A stretch of 64,000 bases of DNA from Dyadobacter flavalbus (GCF_006149045.1 NZ_VBSN01000066.1:248001-312000); one strand, 5' to 3'; positions 53,147-62,686 are shown, numbered from the stretch's first letter. Made by a program: numbers and translations. The notes: a model not told the origin generated them from the letters alone.

Positions 53147-55066
53147 TTATCTGATACGTGAAGCGGTGTTGGCCCTGGTTATGGAAGGAAACCGGTTGTT
53201 CCAGTCCACCCTGATCTCTGAAGTATTGTTTTGTATGGTCAGTACACGGTTGTTCATGTGAACTTCCGGGCTTTCGATCATGGGCCAATCTTTATAGGAA
53301 ATTTCTGCTTTTTCATTTACCCACACAGCCGGAACAGAATTGGCCAATCCATCCGCGTCGATTGGCAGTCCCGCGTTATACTGCATTCGGATCTTGTTTC
53401 CTTTGGGATTCAGATAGGTTAATTCCATTGATTTCCAGTTAACCGAAACGCTGCTCCTAAGCAATTTTGCCTCAAACTGCCTGAAACCGGCATACTCGTT
53501 TTCGGTACCCACTTCGAAAATGAACCCCGTTTTTGCAAAATCACTTTTGACTACGATAAAACCTTCCGCACCATTGTTTTTATCTTGAATGTAATAGTTT
53601 TGAAGGGGTTTGATCCCGATGTACGTTTTTCCTTCGCGCAGGAATATCCAGCCATTTTTCTCAACGATTTCATCCATTGAAGCGGGGTAACGAAGCATTC
53701 CTCTTTTAATCAACTCCCTGGCATGCTCATCCCGCCATGCCCACTTTGCAGGGTTTGGCTTACCCGGCCAGGGGTCCTGCTGAGGAATATCAAACAGAAT
53801 AATGGCCGTACTTTCGTAATGTGCAGTCTGCATAAATGGTGAAATGCAGCCCCGGTACCAGGTATCCGGCGTACGGTTTTTATTATCGTCAGCATACCAG
53901 TATGGATGAAAGCAGTTGATATAATTAAAGCGGTCCTGACTTTCCCAGATTATATGGAAAGCATTTGTGTCGTGATCAGCATAATCGCCGCCAGGAACCC
54001 AGCGGAAATTACCGGTACCTATCGCAAACTGCTTGTCCCGGTACACATTCCGCATCATCATATGAGGAATGCCGCTGCCAAATTTGCCGAACGTGGAAGC
54101 AGAAGACCTTAATGAAGCCGGAGTTGTTCTTTTATTAGCCAGCGCATTGAATAATGGTTCCGGAGTTACTTCTGAGAGCGCTGAATAAATGGTGTAACTG
54201 GCCTCAGGATAATTTTTAAAATCTTTTATACGGACTGATCCGGTGTGTTCGCCCCAGCCCCAATACAACCAGTGCTGATATAACGTTCCTGTCACATTCT
54301 GGTCGGCAGGCTGATAATCCTCCTGCCTGGTCATACGCGCATATGGAGCAATGATGCGGCCTTCAAAGTTGTTAAGCGATTGTATTGACCATTTATAAAG
54401 CAAAAAAGCCTCGGCAATTTCTTTTACTTCCCGATCTTCTGCAAATTCGTATAATATCGCAACCGGAAAATTAACGACAATTTCATAAGTCGTTGAAAGA
54501 TACTCGGCATAGCCTTTTTCATATACATTTTGGAAAGTTTTGCGAAGTCTTTCTTTCATTTCAGCCATAAGTTCAGTACTGCTCATGCCATTGGCCCATT
54601 TGGCATCCGGAAAGTACTGCCCGAAGAGATAGGCGCTTGCCCACATCATGGTCGCCTGGTTTTCAGTTCCGTGACTTAAAAATCCTTCTCCGTTCTTGTT
54701 ATTGTTTTTTGCAAGCCTTTCAAGATCCGCTTTGATAACTGCAATTTGTCCGGGTGTGAAGCTGTTCCGGTATTTGCCAAGTGCAAGGGCTACGCCTGGA
54801 AAGTCAAACATGGTTTGGCCTTTGCGATGCAGGATACTGGTGATGTAAGCCGTTGCCGTTGTGTCATCCGGATTGTTCCAGAGCCGCGCGCATGCTTTTG
54901 GCAGGCCGTATTTTCCGGATCCTCTTAGTTCCACATCCTTCATTCCTTTCAGAAGCCATTGCTTGCGGCCGTCAAATGTGTCCATATCCTGTGCAATGAG
55001 TACAGCAGGGAAGATGATGGCGCTGACTACAAGTAAAAATGATTTTTTTAGGAATATTTGCATCAT
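53147..55066 (-). CDS. Secreted (alpha/alpha)-toroid protein, heparinase/polysaccharide-lyase-like
   Basis: 639 residues. Signal peptide about 1-25 (FPAVLIAQ). The first 330 residues are helical with GTENQATMMWASAYLFGQYFPD and STTYEIVVNFPVAILYEFAED, patterns typical of (alpha/alpha)-toroid lyases, including a candidate catalytic region with Asn-Gln and Tyr. The second half is a beta-sandwich with HYESTAIILFDIPQQD and GKTYIGIKPLQNYYIQ. It resembles heparinase II/III-like or related uncharacterised families rather than a named lyase. Lying 0.8 kb from the EPS locus, it may trim or degrade the exopolysaccharide. Substrate unknown. Confidence 0.55.
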   Translation of the reverse strand: MMQIFLKKSFLLVVSAIIFPAVLIAQDMDTFDGRKQWLLKGMKDVELRGSGKYGLPKACARLWNNPDDTTATAYITSILHRKGQTMFDFPGVALALGKYRNSFTPGQIAVIKADLERLAKNNNKNGEGFLSHGTENQATMMWASAYLFGQYFPDAKWANGMSSTELMAEMKERLRKTFQNVYEKGYAEYLSTTYEIVVNFPVAILYEFAEDREVKEIAEAFLLYKWSIQSLNNFEGRIIAPYARMTRQEDYQPADQNVTGTLYQHWLYWGWGEHTGSVRIKDFKNYPEASYTIYSALSEVTPEPLFNALANKRTTPASLRSSASTFGKFGSGIPHMMMRNVYRDKQFAIGTGNFRWVPGGDYADHDTNAFHIIWESQDRFNYINCFHPYWYADDNKNRTPDTWYRGCISPFMQTAHYESTAIILFDIPQQDPWPGKPNPAKWAWRDEHARELIKRGMLRYPASMDEIVEKNGWIFLREGKTYIGIKPLQNYYIQDKNNGAEGFIVVKSDFAKTGFIFEVGTENEYAGFRQFEAKLLRSSVSVNWKSMELTYLNPKGNKIRMQYNAGLPIDADGLANSVPAVWVNEKAEISYKDWPMIESPEVHMNNRVLTIQNNTSEIRVDWNNRFPSITRANTASRIR

Positions 55067-55231
55067 GAGTTTAATAAGCTTTTGTCAGAATAGAACGATT
55101 GCAGCTTCAAAAATCAATATACAATCTAAATGAATAAATTCTAGCTGTATGCCAAATTCATTTTAATACTATGGATGAATGTAATTTTAATATGCTTCAT
55201 TTAAAGCTGAATAAAAGCTGATGTATATAAC

Positions 55232-55260
55232 AAAAAACTGCCTCCGAACAGAAGACAGTT
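55232..55260 (-). terminator. Intrinsic terminator
   Basis: On the minus strand AACTGTCTTC (55260-55251) pairs with GGAGGCAGTT (55245-55236), two G-U pairs allowed, followed by TTTTTTG. It serves the lipoprotein gene that ends at 55322. Confidence 0.7.
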
Positions 55261-55321
55261 TGGGCTGGCTGAAAGTCCAGCCTGCTTAAAATAAAGGCAA
55301 TTTTGAATTTATAAAATAAGC

Positions 55322-56155
55322 TTATTTTTTGTAGTGAAAAACCTCGCCATAAACTACTGTTCCATCTTCCAGTTTTACATATCCTCTGATGTATATTTCA
55401 GTAAATGCAAATGGAATAAACAATTCATAATAGCCATAAGCGATGTTATTCTTATAAGCTCTTGCCGGATGAATACCATTGAAGGGTGTGTTGGCATATA
55501 CAGGATTATTAATAATGGCTCCGTTCGGGGTTGCCCTGAAGCTGTCTACAAACCCGATTTCAACGGCTTTTACACTTCCTTCCTGATTAACAGATCCGTG
55601 AAAAATATAGTTTTTATTCTGGTCAGTGGAAAGACCCGCAGCACCTATTTTCCAGGCTTTCTGGTATTTTACAGCACCGTACTGAATACTTCCATTCTTC
55701 AGTTTAATGTATGACCTGTAATAAACTTCGTTGTATTCAAAAGGGATCTTGAGTTTGAACTTTCCCGCGCCTATGGTGCTGTTGCCCGAAAGTACCGGAT
55801 AAACGGAACTGAAAGGTGTAAATTCGTATATCGGATCTTTAAGAATTGCAGTATTCGGTAAAACATTATGGCTTGTTATAAAGCCTGCTTCCGCAATTTG
55901 GGAACTGCCATACTGGGTTATCTCTCCGATAAACTCCGGCTCGTGATTGTTATTTGCTCCGATACCGATTGTACTGATGTTCCATTTCATGTTTCCCGCA
56001 TTGCTTGGCAGTAAATTAAGCCGCGCATCTGTAGTAGTGCTGTTTTCTTCTTTTGGAACAAGCAACTCTTCCTGCGAGCAGCTGCTGACCATCAGCAACA
56101 GCGAAACACTAAGTGCTTTGAACGGTAACTGTAAAGTTTTTAATTCAATTTTCAT
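55322..56155 (-). CDS. Lipoprotein with two tandem Fn3-like (FISUMP-associated-type) repeats
   Basis: Start placed at ATG 56155 (277 residues); the in-frame extension to 56215 would precede the signal peptide. Lipobox MVSSC. After a Thr/Ser linker come two copies of a domain of about 105 residues. Shared landmarks are AEAGFITS/VEIGFVDS, NTAILKDPIYEFTPF/NGAIINNPVYANTPF, KLKIPFEYNEVYYRSYIKLKNG/ELFIPFAFTEIYIRGYVKLEDG and IQYGAV/VVYGEV. The pattern matches the surface-exposed Fn3-like domain found in FISUMP-type lipoproteins of Bacteroidota. Probably displayed on the surface; ligand unknown. Confidence 0.75.
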   Translation of the reverse strand: MKIELKTLQLPFKALSVSLLLMVSSCSQEELLVPKEENSTTTDARLNLLPSNAGNMKWNISTIGIGANNNHEPEFIGEITQYGSSQIAEAGFITSHNVLPNTAILKDPIYEFTPFSSVYPVLSGNSTIGAGKFKLKIPFEYNEVYYRSYIKLKNGSIQYGAVKYQKAWKIGAAGLSTDQNKNYIFHGSVNQEGSVKAVEIGFVDSFRATPNGAIINNPVYANTPFNGIHPARAYKNNIAYGYYELFIPFAFTEIYIRGYVKLEDGTVVYGEVFHYKK

Positions 56156-56426
56156 GGTTGTGTGATTAAAAGGATGATGTTTGGATAAATACTCCGTTGC
56201 ATTTACCGCAGGCAAATATCAGTCAATTCTTGAAAGTCTATAAACAGAGTTACCGATCGGCTGTCATGCTGTATCAGACGGTTGTTCCTGCCTGAAACTG
56301 TTTTTTGTTACGGGTTAAATGACGCTTGCAGGGCGAATGGCTATGATCGTAAAAAAAGTAAAATGCAGGCGGTGAAATGTAACGGGAAGCAGTTGCGGAG
56401 GATGCACAGGATTATGCATACATGTA

Positions 56427-56460
56427 AAAAGCCGTTCATGTATGGGCATGAACGGCTTTT
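56427..56460 (-). terminator. Intrinsic terminator of the OafA/SGNH gene
   Basis: AAAAGCCGTTCATG (56427-56440) and CATGAACGGCTTTT (56447-56460) form a perfect 14-bp stem with a 6-nt loop, 30 bp after the minus-strand stop at 56491. The T4 run is within the stem end and continues as TTTTACATG. Confidence 0.85.
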
Positions 56461-56490
56461 CGAAAAATGAATTCAACTGAAATCAAGATA

Positions 56491-58392
56491 TTAACTTCTA
56501 GTTTTTCTTCTTGATTTTCTGATACCGAAAAATTCCTTGGCAATCGGGTCCGACAGGATTTTATCAACAATCAGATCAGCGCCGTATTTTGTCAAATGGT
56601 GGCTGTCGGCCATGTAAGGCTCATCTTTGGAAGACAGCTTCGGAATGGATTTTACATTGATAACCCGGATATAGGAAGATTTCAAATCCCTGCTCAGGAA
56701 GTTGTCCAGTTCATATGCGTAGCTGTTCAGGTATCTGCGCATGGTCATTGAATTGTTTTCGTAATCTCTGGCTGCAATCGTAGCGTAAGGAACATTGTAG
56801 CGCTCCGTCTGGCCAATGATAATGGTGTTGATATTGTATTTTTTAAGATGCTGGGTCGCTTCTTTTATGCCGAACAGAATGCTTTCTTCATCCACGTTGT
56901 TTTTACCGGCCCAGCTTCCGCTTAAAACCACTCCGTCAATTTTATCCGCGTTTTTAGGAATAAAATCGAAGTAGATATAATGCATCAGTTTTCTCACCAT
57001 GGCGTCGTCGCCTTCGTAATTCCGGATCGTAGGCAGGGTTCCGGAAGCAGTTGCCTGCAGAAAATGGACGTTGGTATTTGCAAAACGTTCTCTGAATGAC
57101 TGTGACAACTGTCCTAAATGGCTGTCGCCGATCAGCAGGATATTCTTTTTGCCTTCTACAATACACAGACACTTTTCTTTGTCATAATCTTCCATTTTGC
57201 TGACATGACATATGTCTTTATTGAACTGCAGTTCCAGTTCTTTCTTGTGTGTTCTTGCATAACCTTCAATCTGCAGCGTTTTCTCTTTGTATAAAATGTC
57301 ATTTGAATTGAAATAGCTCAAAGACGCAGTTCCCACGAAAATAAATGCCATGGTAGCCAGGATCATTCGGTTTGTGGCAAACTTGATGGATTCGACGTAT
57401 GTGAATGAAAGGTATCCCAAAACAATCGAGATGACACTGAGCAAAAGGACGGACTGCAGGTTCGTCCCGATTCCGTAATACTGCGCCACCACATATACCG
57501 GCCAGTGCCAGAGATACAGCGAATATGATATTTTGCCGATAAACTGCACTACAGTATTCCTGATTGCGCCGAATTCATTGTAGTTTGCAATAATGATCAG
57601 AAATGTAGCCACCACGGGAAGGATGGTGTAAGCGCTCGGCCATGGCATCATGGTATCCAGCAGCAGAAAACAGGCCAGAATCGCAAGATAGCCGACAATG
57701 GCCAGAATCTTTTTCCACTTTACATCTTTGATCAGGTTTTCCGAAAAGAATGCAATCCCTCCAAACATCATTTCCCACGACCGGCTTGGAAGCAGATAAA
57801 AGGAAGCCGTCGGGCTGATGTTGGTGAACAGGATCGATGCGACGAGTATGAACAGGGTGGAAGCAACAAAAAACGCAACGAGAAAGCGCCTGTTTTTGAT
57901 TATCCTGTTCAGCAGCAGCAGGATAGCCGGATACAAAAGGTAAAACTGCCATTCAACGGACAACGACCATGTATGCAAAAGAATATTGGTATCCGATGCA
58001 GGCGCAAAATAATCTGAACTTTTCCAGTACAATACATTGGACAAAAAGAGAATACTGGCAGCAGCGTTCTTCTGGTTCAGTTTGAAATCTTCCGGAAAGT
58101 AAAAGAAGAACCCGATGACCGTTAGTGCCAGAATCAGGAATATAAGCGCCGGTACAATCCTTTTCAGTCTTTTTTCAAAATAGTCTGCGAAGGAAAACTG
58201 GTTTTTATCAATAGCGTTAATAATGATTTTACTCATCAGATAACCCGAGATCACAAAGAAAACGTCAACACCGGCAAAGCCGCCGGAAAGAAAAACAATC
58301 TTGTAGTGGAAAAGGATAACACCCAGAATGGCAATTGCCCTGAGCGCATTGATATCGTATCTGAAATTTAATTTAACATGCTTATTTTCCAT
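56491..58392 (-). CDS. OafA-type acyltransferase with C-terminal SGNH domain
   Basis: Start placed at ATG 58392 (633 residues, MENKHVKLNFRYD); the in-frame ATG at 58512 would add 40 residues encoded by a region of interleaved inverted repeats. N-terminal acyltransferase 3 domain with about ten helices: ALRAIAILGVILFHY, GFAGVDVFFVISGYL. The C-terminal periplasmic SGNH hydrolase domain has GDSHLGQL with the nucleophilic Ser and DSHHLTKYG with the Asp/His pair. The two-domain architecture is that of OatA/OafA enzymes which O-acetylate peptidoglycan or O-antigen sugars on the outside. Could act on the EPS or lipopolysaccharide. 2 kb from the lyase-like gene. Confidence 0.88.
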   Translation of the reverse strand: MENKHVKLNFRYDINALRAIAILGVILFHYKIVFLSGGFAGVDVFFVISGYLMSKIIINAIDKNQFSFADYFEKRLKRIVPALIFLILALTVIGFFFYFPEDFKLNQKNAAASILFLSNVLYWKSSDYFAPASDTNILLHTWSLSVEWQFYLLYPAILLLLNRIIKNRRFLVAFFVASTLFILVASILFTNISPTASFYLLPSRSWEMMFGGIAFFSENLIKDVKWKKILAIVGYLAILACFLLLDTMMPWPSAYTILPVVATFLIIIANYNEFGAIRNTVVQFIGKISYSLYLWHWPVYVVAQYYGIGTNLQSVLLLSVISIVLGYLSFTYVESIKFATNRMILATMAFIFVGTASLSYFNSNDILYKEKTLQIEGYARTHKKELELQFNKDICHVSKMEDYDKEKCLCIVEGKKNILLIGDSHLGQLSQSFRERFANTNVHFLQATASGTLPTIRNYEGDDAMVRKLMHYIYFDFIPKNADKIDGVVLSGSWAGKNNVDEESILFGIKEATQHLKKYNINTIIIGQTERYNVPYATIAARDYENNSMTMRRYLNSYAYELDNFLSRDLKSSYIRVINVKSIPKLSSKDEPYMADSHHLTKYGADLIVDKILSDPIAKEFFGIRKSRRKTRS

Positions 58393-58446
58393 AACGTACT
58401 TCTGGTAACTTAATTTTTGTGGGTGTTGAGTTCTGTATTGACTTAA

Positions 58447-58494
58447 AATAGTATTCCGCTGTTTTCTGAATACTATACAGCGGCAGAATAGTAT
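58447..58494. promoter_or_regulatory. Interleaved inverted repeats (A-B-A'-B') upstream of the OafA/SGNH gene
   Basis: ATAGTATTC (58448-58456) pairs with GAATACTAT (58468-58476), and CGCTGT (58457-58462) pairs with ACAGCG (58477-58482). The order A-B-A'-B' allows a pseudoknot in RNA or overlapping palindromes in DNA. AATAGTAT (58447-58454) recurs directly at 58487-58494. It is 55-100 bp before the chosen start, in the probable 5' leader. Confidence 0.6.
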
Positions 58495-59021
58495 GGCATG
58501 GCCGGCAAACAAGTGTTAAAGGTAGTTTATGCATGCTTTTTGTACTTTGAATCATTGCCATATCTTATGCTGATGAATAATATAGGGCTGTTTAAATCAA
58601 AAAGTATCTAGCGTTGGAAGTAATCTGTATTTTGTTTTACAGACGTTTCTGTCCGAGAATGCATGTTTATGAAGTCTGTTCTGAATGTGTTATCTCATTC
58701 TGTTTAAAGTATAAACTGAATTATCAGATTCTAGCAGTTAAAATTTATAAACAAAACCAAAAATCTGTCAGAATGCATACTTGCTTCTTTTCGATTTTAA
58801 AATTTTAAAATACAAATGAGAAGAGGTATGCAAATATGGGAAGAATCTGGGAAAAGTACAAGTACGGGCGCTTCCTTTTACGCCACCGGAATCAATTCTC
58901 CGCTACAAGAATTCAGGAACATTCATTCAGCAGGCTCTAAACGGAGCAAACAAGTAAATCCGGTATGGAAAAATAGTTTTAACCGGCAATCTGCATTTTT
59001 GTAAAACTTATCCTATAAAAG

Positions 59022-59054
59022 AAAAAAGGCTTAACAAACCCGTGTTAAGCCTTT
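59022..59054 (-). terminator. Intrinsic terminator of the dienelactone hydrolase gene
   Basis: AAAGGCTTAACA (59025-59036) and TGTTAAGCCTTT (59043-59054) give a perfect 12-bp stem; on the minus strand T6 follows (59022-59027). It lies 81 bp after the stop at 59135. Confidence 0.8.
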
Positions 59055-59134
59055 GATCCGCAGATGGCAGTAATTGTTCAGGATTGTTGGAGCTGCCATG
59101 CCGGCATCAGCGAAAGTTCAGATTTTACAGCCGG

Positions 59135-60025
59135 TCAGGATTTAAGTTTTTCTGTGAAAAAATCTACGGTTCGTTTCCAGGCAAGTTCGGCAGCCGCTTT
59201 GTCGTAGCGCGGCGTCGTGTCGTTATGAAAGCCATGGTTTGCCCCGGGATAAACATAGGCTTTGTATTCCTTGTTGTTCGCTTTCAAAGCGGTTTCATAC
59301 GCGGGCCAGCCTTCATTCACACGTGTGTCCAGTTCTGCATAATGGATAAGCAGCGGCGCCTTTATCTTTGGAACGTCTTCGGCCGCAGGCTGTCCGCCGT
59401 AAAACGGAACCGAAGCCGACAATTCAGGAATACGGACGGCCATCATATTGGCAATCCATCCGCCGAAGCAGAATCCGACCACGCCGATCTTGCCGTTGCA
59501 GTCCTTGTTGCTTTTCAAATAATCGTAAGCCGCAATAAAATCTTCCAGCATTTCATTTCTGTCGCGCTTGCTCTGAAGTTCACGGCCTTTGTCGTCATTG
59601 CCCGGATAGCCGCCCAGCGGAGTAAGTGCATCCGGAGCAACGGATACAAATCCGGCCAGAGCAGCCCTTCTTGCAACATCTTCGATATGCGGGTTAAGTC
59701 CCCGGTTTTCATGCACAACAATGATCCCGCCCAGCTTCTGCGCCGCACCTTCGGGCTTTGATAACAATGCTTTGATGGTACCGCCGCCTTTTGCTGACTG
59801 ATAATCAATATATTCTGTTTTCAGCCTCGGGTCATTGGCCTGGACCTGAACGGCACCCTGATAATCGGGCATCAGAAAACCCATAAGCGATGCTACGGTA
59901 ATTCCTCCCACAGCGTATGCGGACAAGTTTTGCATAAAAAGCCGTCTGTCAATCCGGTTATGCGCATAGTCGTCGTAAAGATCAAATACTTCCTGCTTGA
60001 TGTCTTCCTTTCTGATCTGGCTCAT
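59135..60025 (-). CDS. Dienelactone hydrolase family protein
   Basis: 296 residues, alpha/beta-hydrolase. Cys nucleophile C186 (VVGFCFGGW), acid D233 (ELDTRV), base H264 (GANHGFHND) and E106 in HENRGL, the residue that activates the Cys in dienelactone hydrolases. The N-terminal 60 residues are an extra segment with DRRLFMQNLSAYAVGGITVASLMGFLM, which looks like a late Tat-type or membrane-anchor sequence; this extended form is common in Bacteroidota and Alphaproteobacteria. Natural substrate unknown (esters or lactones). Confidence 0.88.
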   Translation of the reverse strand: MSQIRKEDIKQEVFDLYDDYAHNRIDRRLFMQNLSAYAVGGITVASLMGFLMPDYQGAVQVQANDPRLKTEYIDYQSAKGGGTIKALLSKPEGAAQKLGGIIVVHENRGLNPHIEDVARRAALAGFVSVAPDALTPLGGYPGNDDKGRELQSKRDRNEMLEDFIAAYDYLKSNKDCNGKIGVVGFCFGGWIANMMAVRIPELSASVPFYGGQPAAEDVPKIKAPLLIHYAELDTRVNEGWPAYETALKANNKEYKAYVYPGANHGFHNDTTPRYDKAAAELAWKRTVDFFTEKLKS

Positions 60026-60237
60026 ATTGTTTTTTAAAGGTTGATAACTGCTGTTACAGGTTTAAAAGTGCATGCGCTGCAATGCTTTGTAAGTATACTG
60101 TTTTGCGGCTGAAAATTCTTGTTTTTAAAGATAGGGATATTTCATTTTCAGCCGGATCTGGCATGGATTTTTATAGCAGCCGTTCCGAATTTTTCAGAGT
60201 CCTGTCCTGGTAAAAAAACCTTTAATAGCTCGTTATT

Positions 60238-62136
60238 ATGTCAGCTGCACATAAAACAACCATTACTACAGATGCCGCCGAAACTGATCATCATCAGCCG
60301 CAAAGTTTCTGGTCCAAATATGTTTTTGCCCAGGATCACAAGATGATTGCCAAGCAATATCTGATCACGGGTATTCTGTGGTCAGTGATCGGGCTCACCA
60401 TGTCTGTGATTTTTCGTATCCAGCTGGGAATGCAGGATGCCAAAATGCTCTGGTTAAAACCCATACTGGGTAACTGGATTACGGAAACCGGCAAGCTGGA
60501 CCCTAACTTTTATCTGGCACTTGTCACCATGCACGGAACGATCATGGTATTTTTCGTGCTTACGGCGGGGCTGAGCGGCACGTTCAGCAACTTCCTGATT
60601 CCGCTGCAGATCGGGGCCAGGGATATGGCATCCGGTTTCATGAACATGCTTTCCTACTGGTTCTTTTTTACGGCAAGCATTGTGATGCTTTCTTCCCTTT
60701 TTATTTCCACGGGTCCTGCGGCAGGAGGCTGGACCGTTTACCCGCCTTTAAGTGCCCTGCCGCAGGCATTGCCGGGTTCCGGGCTGGGAATGACGCTCTG
60801 GCTTGCGAGTATGGCTCTTTTTATTGTTTCACAGTTGCTGGGCGGTATCAATTACATTACAACGGTAATCAATTTACGCACTAGAGGGATGAGTTTTGAC
60901 AAACTGCCGCTGACCGTCTGGTCGTTTCTCATCACGGCAATTCTGGGCCTGATATCGTTTCCGGTGCTGTTCTCAGGCGTTCTGCTGCTCATCTTCGACC
61001 GCGCTTTCGGAACAAGCTTTTACCTTTCAGATATCTATATCAACGGCGAAACGCTGCACAATGTCGGAGGAAGCCCGATTCTGTTTCAGCACCTGTTCTG
61101 GTTTCTGGGCCATCCGGAAGTTTATATAGTCATTCTGCCGGCGCTGGGCATTACTTCCGAGATCATTTCCACCAATTCGCGTAAGCCTATTTTCGGCTAT
61201 CGGGCCATGATTGCGTCCATGCTGGGCATTGCGTTTCTGTCCTTTATCGTGTGGGCGCACCATATGTTTGTTTCCGGCATGAACCCTTTTCTGGGATCCA
61301 TATTCATGTTCCTGACGCTCATCATTGCGGTTCCTTCGGCAGTAAAGGCTTTCAACTACATCACAACCCTGTGGCGCGGCAACATTGTTTTTACGCCCGC
61401 CATGCTGTTTGCCATCGGTATGGTTTCGTTTTTCGTATCCGGCGGACTTACCGGTATTATTCTGGGTAACAGCACCCTTGACATCCAGCTGCATGATACT
61501 TATTTTGTAGTGGCGCATTTTCACCTTGTCATGGGCGCTGCTGCTTCCTTTGGCTTGTTTGCCGGCGTTTATCACTGGTTTCCCAAAATGTTCGGCCGCA
61601 TGATGAACATTACTCTGGGACAAATCCATTTCTGGCTGACATTCCTGGGAATCTATATGGTGTTCATTCCTTTGCACTACATCGGAATTGCCGGCTTTCC
61701 GCGCAGGTATTACGCATTCACCAGTTATAATTTTACCAACAAGTTTCTGGATATGAATGCCTTCATTATGGTGGCAGCGGCATTTACCTTTATTGCACAG
61801 TTCATTTTCCTTTATAATTTTTTCAACAGTATTTTCAGGGGAAAGCGTGCTCCGCAAAATCCGTGGCGCTCCAATACACTGGAATGGACCACGCCTGTTC
61901 ATCACGTGCATGGAAACTGGCCGGGAGAGTTGCCGGCAGTATACCGCTGGCCGTACGATTACAGCAAGCCGGAAGCCAGGCAAGACTTTATCCCGCAGAA
62001 TGTTCCTTATTCACAAACACTTGAATCCAACCTTGTCCATGAAAATGAACTGATCAGTCAGGAGCATTTTATTGAGAAGCAAAATTTCAACGATCAGTTC
62101 AAGACAAGCGACCACGGATCGGAATCAGGCCATTAA
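60238..62136 (+). CDS. ctaD: Cytochrome c oxidase subunit I (heme-copper oxidase, type A-like)
   Basis: 632 residues, 12-14 membrane helices. All expected ligands are present: H99 (low-spin heme) in TMHGT, H292/Y296 cross-link and E294 in HPEVY, CuB H341-H342 (AHHMF), H427 (heme a3) and H429 (low-spin heme) in AHFHLV. The HPEVY motif marks the A family and excludes cbb3 CcoN. It reduces O2 to water and pumps protons. Unusually, no subunit II or III gene is adjacent; instead a DUF892 gene and a tiny membrane peptide follow in the same transcription unit. Subunit II presumably lies elsewhere. Confidence 0.93.
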   Translation: MSAAHKTTITTDAAETDHHQPQSFWSKYVFAQDHKMIAKQYLITGILWSVIGLTMSVIFRIQLGMQDAKMLWLKPILGNWITETGKLDPNFYLALVTMHGTIMVFFVLTAGLSGTFSNFLIPLQIGARDMASGFMNMLSYWFFFTASIVMLSSLFISTGPAAGGWTVYPPLSALPQALPGSGLGMTLWLASMALFIVSQLLGGINYITTVINLRTRGMSFDKLPLTVWSFLITAILGLISFPVLFSGVLLLIFDRAFGTSFYLSDIYINGETLHNVGGSPILFQHLFWFLGHPEVYIVILPALGITSEIISTNSRKPIFGYRAMIASMLGIAFLSFIVWAHHMFVSGMNPFLGSIFMFLTLIIAVPSAVKAFNYITTLWRGNIVFTPAMLFAIGMVSFFVSGGLTGIILGNSTLDIQLHDTYFVVAHFHLVMGAAASFGLFAGVYHWFPKMFGRMMNITLGQIHFWLTFLGIYMVFIPLHYIGIAGFPRRYYAFTSYNFTNKFLDMNAFIMVAAAFTFIAQFIFLYNFFNSIFRGKRAPQNPWRSNTLEWTTPVHHVHGNWPGELPAVYRWPYDYSKPEARQDFIPQNVPYSQTLESNLVHENELISQEHFIEKQNFNDQFKTSDHGSESGH

Positions 62137-62152
62137 TTAATCCATAAGTATA

Positions 62153-62686
62153 ATGGAAACCATAAACCTAACTGTACAAAGACCCAGGCTTACGTCAGGA
62201 GACAAGAAAAAACTGATGGAAATATTTCTGGATGCATTGAAGGAAATGCACTGGACTGAACAAACACATATAGAAATGCTTCCGAAGCTGGCCAAAGGTG
62301 CTGCTTCCTTGGAGCTGACGGCAACCTTTGATCTGCATACTGCCCAGAGTGAAGAGCATCTTGCCAAACTGGTTACCATCTTTCATTATCTGGATCTTCA
62401 GCCGGAGTCCGCAACATGCATGGCCATGAAGGAACTGATGAACAAGGCCGTAGCCATATTACATAATACCGATCCGCAAACATTGTCCCGGGATTTAAGC
62501 CTGATCATGGCAGCCCGGAATGTAGAAGTGTTTGAAGCGGCCGCATACCATGCGCTTTCCGGAATGGCCGCGGCAATAGGCTTGTATGAAGTCTCCGATA
62601 TACTGCTTTCGATTTACAGGCAGGAAAACGAAACGGCCCAGATTCTGAGCAGACTTTCGGGCTGGCCCGTAAATACCGGAGGCTGA
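62153..62686 (+). CDS. DUF892 / YciE-YciF family ferritin-like protein
   Basis: 177 residues. LMEIFLDALKEMHWTEQTHIEMLPKLAKGAAS, QSEEHLAKLVTIFHYL and ARNVEVFEAAAYHAL give the four-helix Glu/His pattern of DUF892 (metal-binding carboxylate positions E in helix 2 and H in helix 3). Family members are stress-induced ferritin-like proteins of unproven function. 16 bp after ctaD, so co-transcribed; a link to oxidative stress during respiration is inferred. Confidence 0.85.
   Translation: METINLTVQRPRLTSGDKKKLMEIFLDALKEMHWTEQTHIEMLPKLAKGAASLELTATFDLHTAQSEEHLAKLVTIFHYLDLQPESATCMAMKELMNKAVAILHNTDPQTLSRDLSLIMAARNVEVFEAAAYHALSGMAAAIGLYEVSDILLSIYRQENETAQILSRLSGWPVNTGG

Larger units (their letters stand above)
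58393..59134. other. 742-bp region without a supported gene
   Basis: Contains the interleaved repeats at 58447-58494, AT-rich sequence, a 62-codon plus-strand frame (58816-59004) with no family signal, and the terminator at 59022-59054. A TACCTTTA box (minus strand, near 58530) is a partial -7 match for the OafA/SGNH gene. Confidence 0.55.

Noticed and set aside
58393..58512. N-terminal extension of the OafA/SGNH protein
   Set aside because: It is encoded by the interleaved repeats, contains Cys/Arg-rich residues and precedes the natural start MENKHVK.
58816..59004. 62-codon plus-strand frame as a small gene
   Set aside because: It has no family resemblance, no promoter and low-complexity composition.
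60238..62136. cbb3 oxidase subunit I (CcoN)
   Set aside because: The HPEVY motif and overall length match A-type subunit I, and no ccoO/ccoP genes are present.
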